In this document: in pieces, positions 9,029-17,323 of the stretch
How positions within the stretch are numbered: the first letter of the stretch is position 1
How the letters are laid out: each line of letters opens with the position of its first letter
Translations under genes and position numbers: made by a program
Notes under the pieces: model-generated
Database searches by the model: none
Told to the model about the DNA's origin: nothing
What the model saw: the letters and a program-made list of their open reading frames with translations, nothing else
Source: Chromatium okenii
GTDB taxonomy: Bacteria > Pseudomonadota > Gammaproteobacteria > Chromatiales > Chromatiaceae
Length of the DNA: 64,000 nucleotides
Reading direction: 5' to 3'
Assembly: GCF_016583745.1 (NCBI RefSeq)
Contig: NZ_NRRQ01000011.1
Location: forward strand, 24,899 to 88,898

Positions 9029-10108
9029 TTAATAACAATGTGCGACCCGTCGTCCGATGCCGGTAAATAATTGATAAGCAAGCGTTGCGCTGGCAGCAGC
9101 AACCGCGTTAGCAGCAATTATTGTGCCCCATAATTCCACCGTTGCGCCGACGTTGGCGTCAATAATTCCAGTTAAATCAACAGTAATCATATCCATCGAC
9201 ACCCGCCCCAGCAGGCGCGTCACTTGCCCGTTCACCGCCACCGGCGTTCCGGTCGGCGCATGGCGCGGATAACCGTCGGCATACCCAATTGCCACCACGC
9301 CGACTCGCGTCGGGCGCTCGCACACGAAGCTCCCGCCGTAACCAACCGGCTCACCGGCTGGCAAATTTCGTACTGAAATCAACGCTGATTCGAGCGTCAT
9401 CGCCGGGCGCAGCGCCATCGCCAGCGGTTGCGCCTCGGCAAACGGTGAAGCGCCATACAGCATCAGCCCGGGGCGAATCCATTCGGCATGAGCGTTTGGG
9501 AACGCGAGAATTGCCGCCGAATTCGCCAAACTGCGCGGAATGATTAAACCTGATAAGGCTTGTTCAAATACAGCAATTTGCTGCGTCGTATAGGGCAAAT
9601 TCGGTTCATCAGCACGGGCAAAATGACTGATTGCCACTAATTCGCCAACGTGCGGACAGGCGCGTAATTCCGCATAAACGCGATTAAAATCAGATGGCGC
9701 AAAACCAACTCGGTGCATTCCCGAATCAATTTTAATCCAGCAATTAAATTGTTGCGTTGGACGCGCTGCTAATAACCACGCCAATTGCTCTTGACAATGA
9801 ATCACCACGCTTAATCCTGCGCGATCCACCAGCGCCAATTCATTAGCATGAAAGACGCCTTCCAATAACACAATTGGCTGCGTGATTCCTGCCTCGCGCA
9901 ATTCCATTGCTTCATCAATACAAGCGACCGCAAAACCATCAGCGCAGTCAGCCAGCGCCTGCGCGACAGCAATTGCGCCATGCCCGTAGGCATTGGCTTT
10001 AACGACCGCCAATGCTTTTGAATGCGGCGCTAATTGTTTGGCGTAACGGTAATTGTGACGAATGGCATCCAGATGAATGCGAGCGCGGAGTGGACGAGAG
10101 GATGGCAT
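9029..10108 (-). CDS. alr: Alanine racemase
   Basis: A PLP-dependent racemase converting L- to D-alanine for peptidoglycan. The 359-residue protein contains the PLP-lysine motif AVVKANAYGHG (Lys37), the HRVGF segment, and the C-terminal domain with VGYGGSF, which carries the catalytic Tyr, and VAIGYADGYPRH. Length and architecture are complete. ATG at 10108. It stands alone, with 110 bp to the glycosyltransferase gene upstream. Confidence 0.96.
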   Translation of the reverse strand: MPSSRPLRARIHLDAIRHNYRYAKQLAPHSKALAVVKANAYGHGAIAVAQALADCADGFAVACIDEAMELREAGITQPIVLLEGVFHANELALVDRAGLSVVIHCQEQLAWLLAARPTQQFNCWIKIDSGMHRVGFAPSDFNRVYAELRACPHVGELVAISHFARADEPNLPYTTQQIAVFEQALSGLIIPRSLANSAAILAFPNAHAEWIRPGLMLYGASPFAEAQPLAMALRPAMTLESALISVRNLPAGEPVGYGGSFVCERPTRVGVVAIGYADGYPRHAPTGTPVAVNGQVTRLLGRVSMDMITVDLTGIIDANVGATVELWGTIIAANAVAAASATLAYQLFTGIGRRVAHCY

Positions 10109-10218
10109 TGTTTTGAGTTGTCAGTAGTCAGTAAAAAATCGTGCTTTATAAAACAGCACACAAAGCCCTTTTTTAGAAAAGGAAATTGGAAGATTTAGCA
10201 ATAAGCGACATTCATTGC

Positions 10219-11340
10219 TCATTTTTTCCAAGTGTAAACGGCAGTCACGGCATAATTCCACACTGCGCCCACTAAAATTCCCGCTAATGCTGATAAAAAC
10301 CAGCCCGAATGTCCTTGTTGAAATAACGCATTAGCGATGCCGACATTTGCTAACGCGCCTAATCCGCACACCAATACAAAACTTAACCAGCCCCACAGCA
10401 ATTGCCGTCCCACCAGCCGCTGATCGCGGTAAGTTAAAATGTTATTGAGAAAGAAATTGCTGGTCATTGCCACCAGCGTCGCTGCCATTTGCCCCGCTAA
10501 AAATGCGCTCGTTCCAAACCAGTGTAAAAGCGGCCACAGCACCGCCATGTGTACGGCAACGCCTAAGCCGCCAATCAATGAAAAAGCAATGAATCGCACC
10601 GGAATGCGTGTGCCAATCAGTTTTTGCGCCAGCATCAATAGATATTCCCACAGCACCGCCGTTTCTAATTTACTTGCGCCAGTTTCGCGCTGGCGAAAAG
10701 TAAACGGCAATTCTTGAAAACGCAGCGGCGTGGGCGCAGCAAAGAAAATATCTAATAAAATTTTGAATCCAACACCGCTTAAACGATGAATACAATTGTG
10801 AATAACGCTGGCGCGTACCATAAAAAAACCGCTCATCGGATCATGTAATTCGGCACGAATTAAACGCTGCCCAATGCGCGTCGCCAGCCGACTCATCCTT
10901 TGCCGCTGCGTATTCCACCCGCCCACGCCGCCGCCAGCGACGTAACGACTGCCAATCACGATGTCGAGCGCCGCCGTTTTCAGTGTTTCCAACATCACCG
11001 GCAGCAGCGTTTCATCGTGCTGCAAATCGCCATCCATCACCGCCAGCAGCGGTGCCGTCGTCGCCAACATCCCTTCTATGCAGGCCGATGACAGCCCGCG
11101 CCGCCCAATCCGCTGAATCAGCCGCACTCGCGCATCGTGCCGCGCCAGCTCGCGCACCCGCTCGGCAGTGCCATCTGGCGAATCGTCATCTACAAAGATG
11201 ATTTCCCACGCAATTCCGTCCAACACCGCCGCCACGCGCCGCACCACTTCGGCGACCGCCGCAGCTTCGTTATACGTCGGCACGATGAGCGCCAATTCGG
11301 GGGGCGGATTCGGTGAAAGGCATGGCATGGCAGCGGACAT
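10219..11340 (-). CDS. Family 2 glycosyltransferase fused to a GtrA-like membrane domain
   Basis: A 373-residue protein resembling polyprenol-phosphate mannosyl/glucosyltransferases. The N-terminal GT2 domain (about 1-235) carries LALIVPTYNEA, the nucleotide-sugar site FVDDDSPDGTAE and VMDGDLQHDE. The C-terminal part (about 250-373) has four hydrophobic segments of the GtrA/DPMS type. It probably loads a sugar onto undecaprenyl phosphate at the inner membrane for glycan or lipid A decoration. The start chosen is the ATG at 11340, which has an AGG nine bases upstream; the frame extends to 11373. Confidence 0.88.
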   Translation of the reverse strand: MSAAMPCLSPNPPPELALIVPTYNEAAAVAEVVRRVAAVLDGIAWEIIFVDDDSPDGTAERVRELARHDARVRLIQRIGRRGLSSACIEGMLATTAPLLAVMDGDLQHDETLLPVMLETLKTAALDIVIGSRYVAGGGVGGWNTQRQRMSRLATRIGQRLIRAELHDPMSGFFMVRASVIHNCIHRLSGVGFKILLDIFFAAPTPLRFQELPFTFRQRETGASKLETAVLWEYLLMLAQKLIGTRIPVRFIAFSLIGGLGVAVHMAVLWPLLHWFGTSAFLAGQMAATLVAMTSNFFLNNILTYRDQRLVGRQLLWGWLSFVLVCGLGALANVGIANALFQQGHSGWFLSALAGILVGAVWNYAVTAVYTWKK

Positions 11341-11479
11341 AAAATCAACCTGAGCGACGGCAAATAAACACAATTGGCGATCCTATCAAATCAAGCTGAC
11401 CGATGGCGGTGCTGCGGAATCAAAGCGCCCGCGCAACTGCTAACATCGCCGGCTTCTCAATTCACCCGCCGGTTCTATC

Positions 11480-11869
11480 ATGTCATCACCGCTGCCCGCT
11501 CACGCCGTCGCCAGTGCTTTCAAATTATCCGCCGCCGACCGTTACACCCTCTTTCTGAGCGAAGTGACCGCTCATGCCCAAGTCTGGACACTCAAGGGCG
11601 CAGATGGCTTTGTCGCTTTCAAAGATGACGACGGTCACGAGTGTTTCCCGTTTTGGCCCGCTGCGGAATTTGCCACCGCGCTGGTAGATCGAGATTGGGC
11701 GGATTGTCGCGCCGAACCGCTGGCGCTGGAGATATTTAAGGAACGCTGGCTAAAAGGAATGGCGCGAGATCAACGACAGGTGGCAGTATTTCCCGCCCCA
11801 GATGGCACCAGTATCGTCTTGGAGCCATTGACGGTTTTGGAAGATTTAATTGAAGAAGCACAGCAGTAA
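11480..11869 (+). CDS. DUF2750 domain protein
   Basis: A 129-residue soluble protein. VWTLKGADGFVAFKDDDGHECFPFWPAAEFA and the C-terminal LEIFKERWLKGM...VAVFPAP...VLEPLTVLEDL are the hallmark conserved positions of DUF2750, a small bacterial family of unknown function. Complete in length. Convergent with the DUF29 gene; a hairpin lies between their stops. Confidence 0.85.
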   Translation: MSSPLPAHAVASAFKLSAADRYTLFLSEVTAHAQVWTLKGADGFVAFKDDDGHECFPFWPAAEFATALVDRDWADCRAEPLALEIFKERWLKGMARDQRQVAVFPAPDGTSIVLEPLTVLEDLIEEAQQ

Positions 11870-11879
11870 ATTGTTTAAC

Positions 11880-11909
11880 GCAGTTCCACTTTTTTAAAGG
11901 GGGAACTGC
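11880..11909. terminator. Hairpin between convergent genes
   Basis: GCAGTTCC (11880-11887) pairs with GGAACTGC (11902-11909). The loop contains TTTTTTAAA, which can extend the stem. It lies between the stops of the DUF2750 and DUF29 genes and probably works as a two-way terminator, although the U-tract is inside the loop rather than after the stem. Confidence 0.45.
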
Positions 11910-11912
11910 TGA

Positions 11913-12377
11913 TTATTGCTCAGGCAACCAAGTAGACGTGAAGATCATTTCAATTGACCAAGGGCAATCATTCGGCAGATCGGATACACCAGTCTCGCGC
12001 ACAGCTAAATCACGCCCGTCGCTCCAAGCATCAGCAAACCAATCAGGATCAAATAGCGTACATTTCAAACTGGGAGTGCGCTGCAATCGTCGCGCAATTG
12101 CCTCGCGCTGGGTGCGGATGGTGGATTCCCAACTGGCACCGCGTCGCTCAGGCTGATAACACCATTTCAATAAATGCCCGATTAAAATAGCCATACGACT
12201 CATTAACTCGCGTTGCTCGCTTTTGCCCACGTCCTCAATTTCCTCGGCAAGATGTTCCAGATCAAGCTGCGCGAAGTGACCGGTACGCAGTGCTGCGGCT
12301 TGTTGATTCGCCCAAGCAACGATGTCTTGTTCATACAGGCAAGAATATGATGAATTCATAGTGTTGGGTTTAATCAT
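11913..12377 (-). CDS. DUF29 family protein
   Basis: A 154-residue protein with the DUF29 pattern: LYEQDIVAWANQQAAALRTG, DLEHLAEEIEDVGKSE, then LLKWCYQPERRGASWESTIRTQRE and a final PWSIE. DUF29 proteins are common, often multi-copy, in cyanobacteria and purple sulfur bacteria and have no established function. The start at 12377 is chosen because a GGTGAT motif precedes it; ATG at 12359 gives the more usual family start. The DNA before this start is a diverged copy of the start region of the next gene upstream. A wrecked second DUF29 copy lies at 58790-58955. Confidence 0.8.
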   Translation of the reverse strand: MIKPNTMNSSYSCLYEQDIVAWANQQAAALRTGHFAQLDLEHLAEEIEDVGKSEQRELMSRMAILIGHLLKWCYQPERRGASWESTIRTQREAIARRLQRTPSLKCTLFDPDWFADAWSDGRDLAVRETGVSDLPNDCPWSIEMIFTSTWLPEQ

Positions 12378-12416
12378 TTTTTCATCACCGCACAAATAAA
12401 TGCTGCCGAATAATAG
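12361..12416. repeat. Diverged direct repeat, copy 1 (DUF29 leader)
   Basis: This 56-bp stretch matches 12648-12703 at roughly 80 percent. Read on the minus strand, the two copies encode IYLCGDEKMIKPNT and [14 protein letters not shown]. It looks like a duplicated leader or translation-start region placed in front of two neighbouring accessory genes. Confidence 0.6.
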
Positions 12417-12423
12417 AGTACCA

Positions 12424-12711
12424 TTAGCGTTTATCAGTTTTGATATGAATGTCATCCCATAACGTCTCAATTACATAAACTTGTCCCGCTTTAATATCCT
12501 TCCAGCCTTCGCGGAAAGATTCAGCTGCATTTAACCAAGGCGCATCTTCTTCAATCCCTTCACGAAAAGAATGCACCAAACGCAACAACAGCGGGCGATA
12601 GTGCTCCGGTGTTTGTTCAATCTCAGCATGGAGTTGTTCAGTAATCGTGTTGGATTTAATTATTTTTTCACCATCGACCAAACAAATGTTGCCAACTGGT
12701 GCTTGACTCAA
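12424..12711 (-). CDS. Small conserved-type protein, function unknown
   Basis: A 95-residue frame with [22 protein letters not shown] followed by AAESFREGW and an acidic C-terminus ([16 protein letters not shown]). I recall this layout from small proteins abundant in cyanobacteria and purple sulfur bacteria that resemble antitoxins, but I cannot name a family. The only start in frame is a TTG at 12711. In the parallel copy in front of the DUF29 gene the equivalent position reads ATG, while here it reads ATA, so the true start is uncertain. It overlaps the extended frame of the DUF29 gene. Confidence 0.5.
   Translation of the reverse strand: MSQAPVGNICLVDGEKIIKSNTITEQLHAEIEQTPEHYRPLLLRLVHSFREGIEEDAPWLNAAESFREGWKDIKAGQVYVIETLWDDIHIKTDKR
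12648..12703. repeat. Diverged direct repeat, copy 2
   Basis: Partner of the repeat at 12361-12416; same orientation, about 80 percent identical by eye, covering the first codons of the small gene at 12424-12711. Confidence 0.6.
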
Positions 12712-12721
12712 TTACTTTAAC

Positions 12722-13126
12722 TCATCCGCACCATTGGCTTTCGCAAGGAATACCATCATGGTTGCCATCCATTTTCACATTTGGACAGTTTCTTAGAAAA
12801 AAAGTAGCCTCTTCACAAGATTTCATTTGAGAGCAGTATATTCTGCCGTCACACCAAAATTTTGAATCTCCAGTATCTGGATTATCAGAATTCTCTTGTT
12901 TGTTAACGATTGTTAGTGAACCATCAATTGGCTCTATTTTTTCGCATACAGTTCCCTCAGGTATGTTGCCATAGATAACCTCACCATCTTTGGTGATACA
13001 TTTTGTGGCTGTATGTGATGGGTTAGATGAAAGGTTTGGCAAAAACGGCAATTTGTTTTGTTGGTATAACAAACTGCCATACCAGCCGATAACCACAAAA
13101 ATAGCAATCACGATTATATTTTTCAT
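12722..13126 (-). CDS. Membrane-anchored Excalibur-domain protein
   Basis: A 134-residue protein. Residues about 4-23 form one hydrophobic segment (IIVIAIFVVIGWYGSLLY), followed by a low-complexity linker with a short Cys-containing piece (KCITKDGEVIYGNIPEGTVC, DUF4124-like). The C-terminus reads CSQMKSCEEATFFLRNCP...MDGNHDGIPCE.QWC, the Excalibur calcium-binding pattern (DxDxDGxxCE). Such proteins are anchored in the inner membrane facing the periplasm. The cellular role is unknown. Confidence 0.82.
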   Translation of the reverse strand: MKNIIVIAIFVVIGWYGSLLYQQNKLPFLPNLSSNPSHTATKCITKDGEVIYGNIPEGTVCEKIEPIDGSLTIVNKQENSDNPDTGDSKFWCDGRIYCSQMKSCEEATFFLRNCPNVKMDGNHDGIPCESQWCG

Positions 13127-13167
13127 ATCAAATACCTTTTTCAGTATAGTCTAACAAACAACAGACT

Positions 13168-13248
13168 AAATCCCGCTCGTTTCACCCATTCCCATGCCAT
13201 CAAAAAAACTCACGCATCGCAATAAAGCGGTTTTTATTCGCCAAGGCA
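13168..13248 (-). pseudogene. Duplicated 3' fragment of bchY
   Basis: These 81 bp match 13829-13908 inside bchY at about 93 percent. Read on the minus strand they give the bchY segment ANKNRFIAMREFF, then a one-base insertion in an A/T run that shifts frame, then the GETSGI codons and a stop. The YefM/YoeB genes lie exactly between the real bchY end and this remnant, so the toxin-antitoxin cassette is flanked by direct repeats of the bchY tail. Confidence 0.85.
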
Positions 13249-13265
13249 TTACTTCACGATTTCTT

Positions 13266-13532
13266 TCACTCATAATGAGACCACATTCGCAAAACACGAA
13301 CAACATGTTCTGTTGTGAAAATCTCATAAATCAAGCGATGTTGAATGTTGATACGTCGTGAATAGGCACCAGCAAGATCACCAACCAATTTTTCGTATGA
13401 AGGCGGATTCTGAAACGGATCGCTGGCTAATACCGCTAATAATGCCTGCGCTTTTGGTTTTAACCCGGCAGCAGCCAACTTTTTTGCGTCTTTTACCGCA
13501 TGTTTGGAAAAGACAACTTGCCAGCTCACCAA
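13266..13532 (-). CDS. Txe/YoeB-family mRNA endoribonuclease toxin
   Basis: An 88-residue toxin. It starts VSWQVVFSKHAVKDAKKLAAAGLKPKA, has the central DPFQNPPSYEKLVGDLAGAYSRRINIQHRLIYE, and ends VVRVLRMWSHYE; these are the diagnostic YoeB/Txe positions (catalytic Glu/Arg region SRRIN.QHRLIY and the C-terminal WSHY). It cleaves mRNA at the ribosome when released from its antitoxin. The start overlaps the antitoxin stop by 7 bp. It lies between two copies of the bchY tail. Confidence 0.93.
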   Translation of the reverse strand: MVSWQVVFSKHAVKDAKKLAAAGLKPKAQALLAVLASDPFQNPPSYEKLVGDLAGAYSRRINIQHRLIYEIFTTEHVVRVLRMWSHYE

Positions 13533-13771
13533 TCCAATTCCTTAATGCTTTCACTCAGTGGTGCAGCCATACCTTCTTTAATGGACTCGCGCATGTTTGG
13601 AACTGACAGCAAAAAAAGCGTTTCTTGAATAGCCTGCCAATCTTCGGCAGACAGCAATACGGCGCTCGTGCGCTTGCCAGTAATATGGATCGGCTGATGT
13701 GATTCAGCGGCTTGATCCATAAGAGAATTCAAATTGGCGCATACTTCAGTCGTGGTGAGAGTGGACATCAT
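13526..13771 (-). CDS. Phd/YefM-family antitoxin
   Basis: An 81-residue antitoxin. The N-terminal DNA-binding fold STLTTTEVCANLNSLMDQAAESHQPIHITGKRTSAVLLSAEDW is typical of YefM, and the acidic C-terminus (MRESIKEGM...SIKELDW) wraps the toxin. It probably autoregulates the operon. Start taken at the ATG at 13771; the frame is open to 13792, two bases from the bchY stop. Confidence 0.92.
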   Translation of the reverse strand: MMSTLTTTEVCANLNSLMDQAAESHQPIHITGKRTSAVLLSAEDWQAIQETLFLLSVPNMRESIKEGMAAPLSESIKELDW

Positions 13772-13793
13772 CGTATTCTCGCGCATCAACAAA

Positions 13794-15140
13794 TTAAATA
13801 ATCGCTTGCTGCACCGGCGCTTTCGACCAAATCCCGCTCGTTTCGCCCATTCCTACGCCATCAAAAAACTCACGCATCGCAATAAAGCGTTCTTTATTCG
13901 CCAAGGCGCTGTTAATCACTTGCGCTAATGAACCCGCGCCAGCCGGTCCCATTAACGGACGCGCTGAAATCAAATTGGTGAAATACAGCGCCGGAATGGT
14001 TAATTCTTTGGCTGCTTGCACGACCGGCGTGGTGCCAATTGCTAAATCCGGTTCCAATGATTTCACTGCCGCTAAATCTTGTTCCAATGAAGCGCGGAAT
14101 TGCACCGGTACGCCGTGCGCAGTCAACCATTCCAAATCACTTTCATTCCACGCCGTGCGCGGACAAGCCGTGCCGACATACGGCACTGTCGCGCCCGATT
14201 CAATTAACAATCGCGCCACTAATAATTCCGAACCTTCATAACCGGAAACAATCACGCGCCCTTTAATTGGTTTGGCTGCCAACGCGCCAGCAATTGCCGG
14301 TAAAAACTTGTTTTTCGCTGCATCAACCTTGTCTTGCGCGATGCCGCAGGCTTGTCCAATCGCATCTAACCACGCTGCCGTGCCGTCGCAGCCGACCGGA
14401 GCCGAGCCAATAATTGGGCGTCCGGCAGCGGCAAATTCGCGGGCGGACGCGGCATATTGCGGATGAATCGCGGCAACGGCAGCGCAATCAAGCGCGGCGT
14501 ACAGCTCGCGCCATTCGCGGGTTGGCACCACCGGCCCAGTCGCCAGCCCCAGCGGTTCCAACATCATGCCAATCCCGACCGGATCGGCGGGGAACATCTC
14601 GCCGAGCAGCGTGATCGTCGGACGTTCGCTGCGCCCACCGCGTGGCGCTTGCACCGGCCCTTGCTCCGCCTCAGTGCGAGCGTAATGCAGCATCGCGCCC
14701 GCCAGCACATCCTTCGCCTCGGCGTGAGTTGGGGTGCCGAAGCCGGGTACGTCGATGCCGATAATCCGCACGCCGTTGATTTGCTTGGGCAATAAGCGCA
14801 GCGGCACACCAGATGCCGTCGGGACGCACAGATTGATGGCGATGATGGTGTCGTAGCGGTCGGGATCAGCCAGTTTCAACACAGCGTCCCGCGCATCCTC
14901 GAATAATCGACCGGAAACCAGCGATTCCGAATCAAACGGCACATAACCAATCGACCGCCGCGCTCCGTAAAAATGCGCGGTGAAACTCAGCCCGTACACG
15001 CAGCAGCCCGAACCAACCAGCACCATCGCGGTGCGGCGCATTCGCAGTCCGACGCGCAGTGCGCCGAATGCTGGGCACATCGTTTGCGGTTGATCGTGCG
15101 GACCGCTGGCGCAGGTCGAAAGCGTTGGCAACTCAGACAT
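13794..15140 (-). CDS. bchY: Chlorophyllide reductase subunit Y, C-terminus apparently truncated
   Basis: BchY and BchZ form the catalytic component of chlorophyllide a reductase, which reduces ring B on the way to bacteriochlorophyll. The 448-residue product has the family Cys ligands (TMCPAFGALR, GSGCCVYGL, INLCVPTASG), the loop GTACPRTAWNES and the C-terminal EFFDGVGMGETSGIW. It ends ten residues after GIW with an apparently unrelated tail (SKAPVQQAII), whereas BchY proteins normally continue for some tens of residues. ATG at 15140 overlaps the bchX stop by 8 bp, indicating translational coupling. The usual next gene, bchZ, is missing; a toxin-antitoxin pair and a duplicated bchY fragment follow instead. 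Confidence 0.93.
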   Translation of the reverse strand: MSELPTLSTCASGPHDQPQTMCPAFGALRVGLRMRRTAMVLVGSGCCVYGLSFTAHFYGARRSIGYVPFDSESLVSGRLFEDARDAVLKLADPDRYDTIIAINLCVPTASGVPLRLLPKQINGVRIIGIDVPGFGTPTHAEAKDVLAGAMLHYARTEAEQGPVQAPRGGRSERPTITLLGEMFPADPVGIGMMLEPLGLATGPVVPTREWRELYAALDCAAVAAIHPQYAASAREFAAAGRPIIGSAPVGCDGTAAWLDAIGQACGIAQDKVDAAKNKFLPAIAGALAAKPIKGRVIVSGYEGSELLVARLLIESGATVPYVGTACPRTAWNESDLEWLTAHGVPVQFRASLEQDLAAVKSLEPDLAIGTTPVVQAAKELTIPALYFTNLISARPLMGPAGAGSLAQVINSALANKERFIAMREFFDGVGMGETSGIWSKAPVQQAII

Positions 15141-16098
15141 CGTCGTACACCACTTCCAGAGACGGTTTCGCCACTGCGGCTGCGTCGCACATATCCGCAG
15201 CATTCGCCGGTTCTAAAATCACATGCCGCCCAACGGCATCACCTTTGAATAAATTGAGCAATTCTTCATGCGCCAGCGGTTTGGGTTTTACCGGCGGCGC
15301 GGTGGCAACATTCGCCGCTAATTCTTCAAACAACGCGCCCCAGCGGTCGCCCGGGCGTCCGACGATTTCGTAATTCGCACTTTTACGGCGGATGTCATCG
15401 TCGGCCGGAATCGTCGCCAAAATCGGAATTCCGACTGCGTCCGCAAACGCTTGCGCCTCGCCAGTGCCGTCATCTTTATTGATGACCATGCCGGCGACGC
15501 CGACGCTGCCGCCCAAGCCGGTGAAATAGCCGACTGCCGAGCAGACGTTGTTGGCGACGTAGAGCGATTGCAGATCGTTGGAGCCGACGATGATGACTTT
15601 TTGACACAGATCGCGGGCAATCGGCAGCCCGAAGCCGCCGCAGACCACGTCGCCGAGAAAATCCAGCAAAACGTAGTCAAAATCCCACTCGTGAAAGCCC
15701 AAACCTTCCAGCAATTCAAAGCCATGAATGATGCCGCGTCCGCCGCAGCCGCGTCCGACTTCGGGGCCGCCAAGCTCCATCGCAAACACGCCATCGCGCT
15801 TAAAACAGATGTCGCCAATCGCCACGCTGTCGCCAGCGCGTTTTTTCTCGCTGGAGACGCCGAGAATGGTCGGGCAAGCGCGTCCGCCAAACAGCAGCGT
15901 TGCGGTGTCACTTTTGGGATCGCAGCCAATCAGCAGCACCTTTTTGCCCTGCTGCGCCATCATGTAAGACAGGTTGGCGAGGGTGAAACTCTTGCCGATG
16001 CCGCCCTTGCCATAGATGGCGATGATCTGGGTTTGTTTGAGTGCTGGCGCGGTGGGCGCGGAAACGGTCACGGATGCAGTCACGATAAATTTCTCCAA
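15133..16098 (-). CDS. bchX: Chlorophyllide reductase iron protein subunit X
   Basis: A NifH-like ATPase that passes electrons to BchYZ. The 321-residue protein has the P-loop YGKGGIGKSFT (about 29-39) and the two cluster-ligating Cys segments GRGCGGRGI and DVVCGGFG, preceded by DFDYVLLDFLGD. The 3' end overlaps bchY by 8 bp and the 5' end overlaps bchC by 19 bp, so bchC-X-Y are translated as one operon. Confidence 0.96.
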   Translation of the reverse strand: MEKFIVTASVTVSAPTAPALKQTQIIAIYGKGGIGKSFTLANLSYMMAQQGKKVLLIGCDPKSDTATLLFGGRACPTILGVSSEKKRAGDSVAIGDICFKRDGVFAMELGGPEVGRGCGGRGIIHGFELLEGLGFHEWDFDYVLLDFLGDVVCGGFGLPIARDLCQKVIIVGSNDLQSLYVANNVCSAVGYFTGLGGSVGVAGMVINKDDGTGEAQAFADAVGIPILATIPADDDIRRKSANYEIVGRPGDRWGALFEELAANVATAPPVKPKPLAHEELLNLFKGDAVGRHVILEPANAADMCDAAAVAKPSLEVVYDDV

Positions 16099-17039
16099 TC
16101 CAAAATCATCTTCAAACAGGTGGGATCGCCAAACGCGGTGCGATACGCGCTCGCAGCGTCAGTCGCAGCGACGCGATGCGTAATCAAACCATCCAGTGAC
16201 AAGCGCCCAGAATCAAGCAGCGCCTGCACTGCGGCGAGATCGGCGGGTTGAAATTCAGCGGCGATGCGAAACCGCGCTTCGCGCATAAATGCTGGCGGGA
16301 AAGTGAAGGCAACCGGCGCGTGATAAAAGCCGGCCAACACGATCTCGCCGCCTCGCGCCAGCCGCGCAATCAGCCGATCTAAAATCGTCGCATCGCCGCT
16401 CATGTCGCAGATGCAGCGGTAATCGCGGCGCGGATCGTCGTCCGGCGACATGACGTTGTAACCGTAACCGTCCGCGCCCGAATGCCGCGCTGGATTGGTT
16501 TCCCACACGACTGGCGGCGTCGCTGCATCCAATGCCGCAATCCGCGCCAACAGCCGTCCGAGCACGCCATGCCCAACGATCAATTCGACCGTCGCGCCGG
16601 CGATGGCGTGATAAGCAGTGGCTGCCAGCGTCAACAACACGGCTTGCTCACCGAAATTTTCTGCGACTGGCAACAGGCGGCTGGCGGGCACAACAATTCG
16701 TGACGCTGCGCCGCCGAATAAACCGCGCACTTCGCCATAACAACGCGCTCCCGGCACAAACACGCGCTGCCCGACGCTGAGACCAGATTCTGCGCCCGCG
16801 AAAATGACACGCCCCACCGATTCATAGCCGGGCACCAGCGGATAGCCCATGCCGGGGAATTCGGGCATTTGCCCCGACCACAGCAGGCGCTCGGTGCCAG
16901 TGCTGATGCCGCTCCATTCGATGTCCACGATGACATCGGTGGGTTCCGGTGGCGTCAGCGCGAGGCGGCGCAGTGATAACTGTTCGGGTTGTTCGAGGAC
17001 GACGGCGAGAGCTTCGAGAGTGGGAATGTCGGGGTTCAC
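16080..17039 (-). CDS. bchC: 3-hydroxyethyl bacteriochlorophyllide a dehydrogenase
   Basis: BchC oxidises the C3 hydroxyethyl group to the acetyl group of bacteriochlorophyllide a. The 319-residue zinc-free MDR-like protein contains DVIVDIEWSGISTGTERLLW, PLVPGYESVGRV and GHGVLGRLLARI in the nucleotide-binding domain. First gene of the bchC-X-Y operon. Two small unrelated genes separate it from crtC. Confidence 0.95.
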   Translation of the reverse strand: MNPDIPTLEALAVVLEQPEQLSLRRLALTPPEPTDVIVDIEWSGISTGTERLLWSGQMPEFPGMGYPLVPGYESVGRVIFAGAESGLSVGQRVFVPGARCYGEVRGLFGGAASRIVVPASRLLPVAENFGEQAVLLTLAATAYHAIAGATVELIVGHGVLGRLLARIAALDAATPPVVWETNPARHSGADGYGYNVMSPDDDPRRDYRCICDMSGDATILDRLIARLARGGEIVLAGFYHAPVAFTFPPAFMREARFRIAAEFQPADLAAVQALLDSGRLSLDGLITHRVAATDAASAYRTAFGDPTCLKMILDWRNLS

Positions 17040-17078
17040 GGTGTGGCTCGAAAGTAAGGAATAAAAGGGAAAAGTTGA

Positions 17079-17297
17079 TTAAATTAAAAACTCAATTATA
17101 TCGGCTGCGCAATACTCTAAATCCAACCGCTTTTGAATGCGCCGCATAGTTTCATCAGCTCCAACAAAACCACTTTCAAGTGCCAATTGAGCTTTTTTGC
17201 CCCACCACGAGTCATCAAGTGATTGCAGGTTCTCGCATTCAGTGGTAGACACCAATTCAACAGGTGAATGAACGTTTTTTTCGAGCATACAATGCAA
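17079..17297 (-). CDS. Small protein resembling the C-terminal half of a Phd-type antitoxin
   Basis: A 72-residue frame. The segment TECENLQSLDDSWWGKKAQLALESGFVGADETMRRIQKRLD resembles the toxin-binding half of some Phd/RelB antitoxins (YWGEKALxA...GFLG.EES..LLQ pattern). The N-terminal DNA-binding half is missing, and no toxin gene is next to it. It may be a truncated, orphan antitoxin. It lies 40 bp downstream of the bchC start, between bchC and crtC, with a 27-bp gap to the gene before it. Confidence 0.4.
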   Translation of the reverse strand: MHCMLEKNVHSPVELVSTTECENLQSLDDSWWGKKAQLALESGFVGADETMRRIQKRLDLEYCAADIIEFLI

Positions 17298-17323
17298 CGT
17301 CTATTGAATTTCAGAAACAATCG

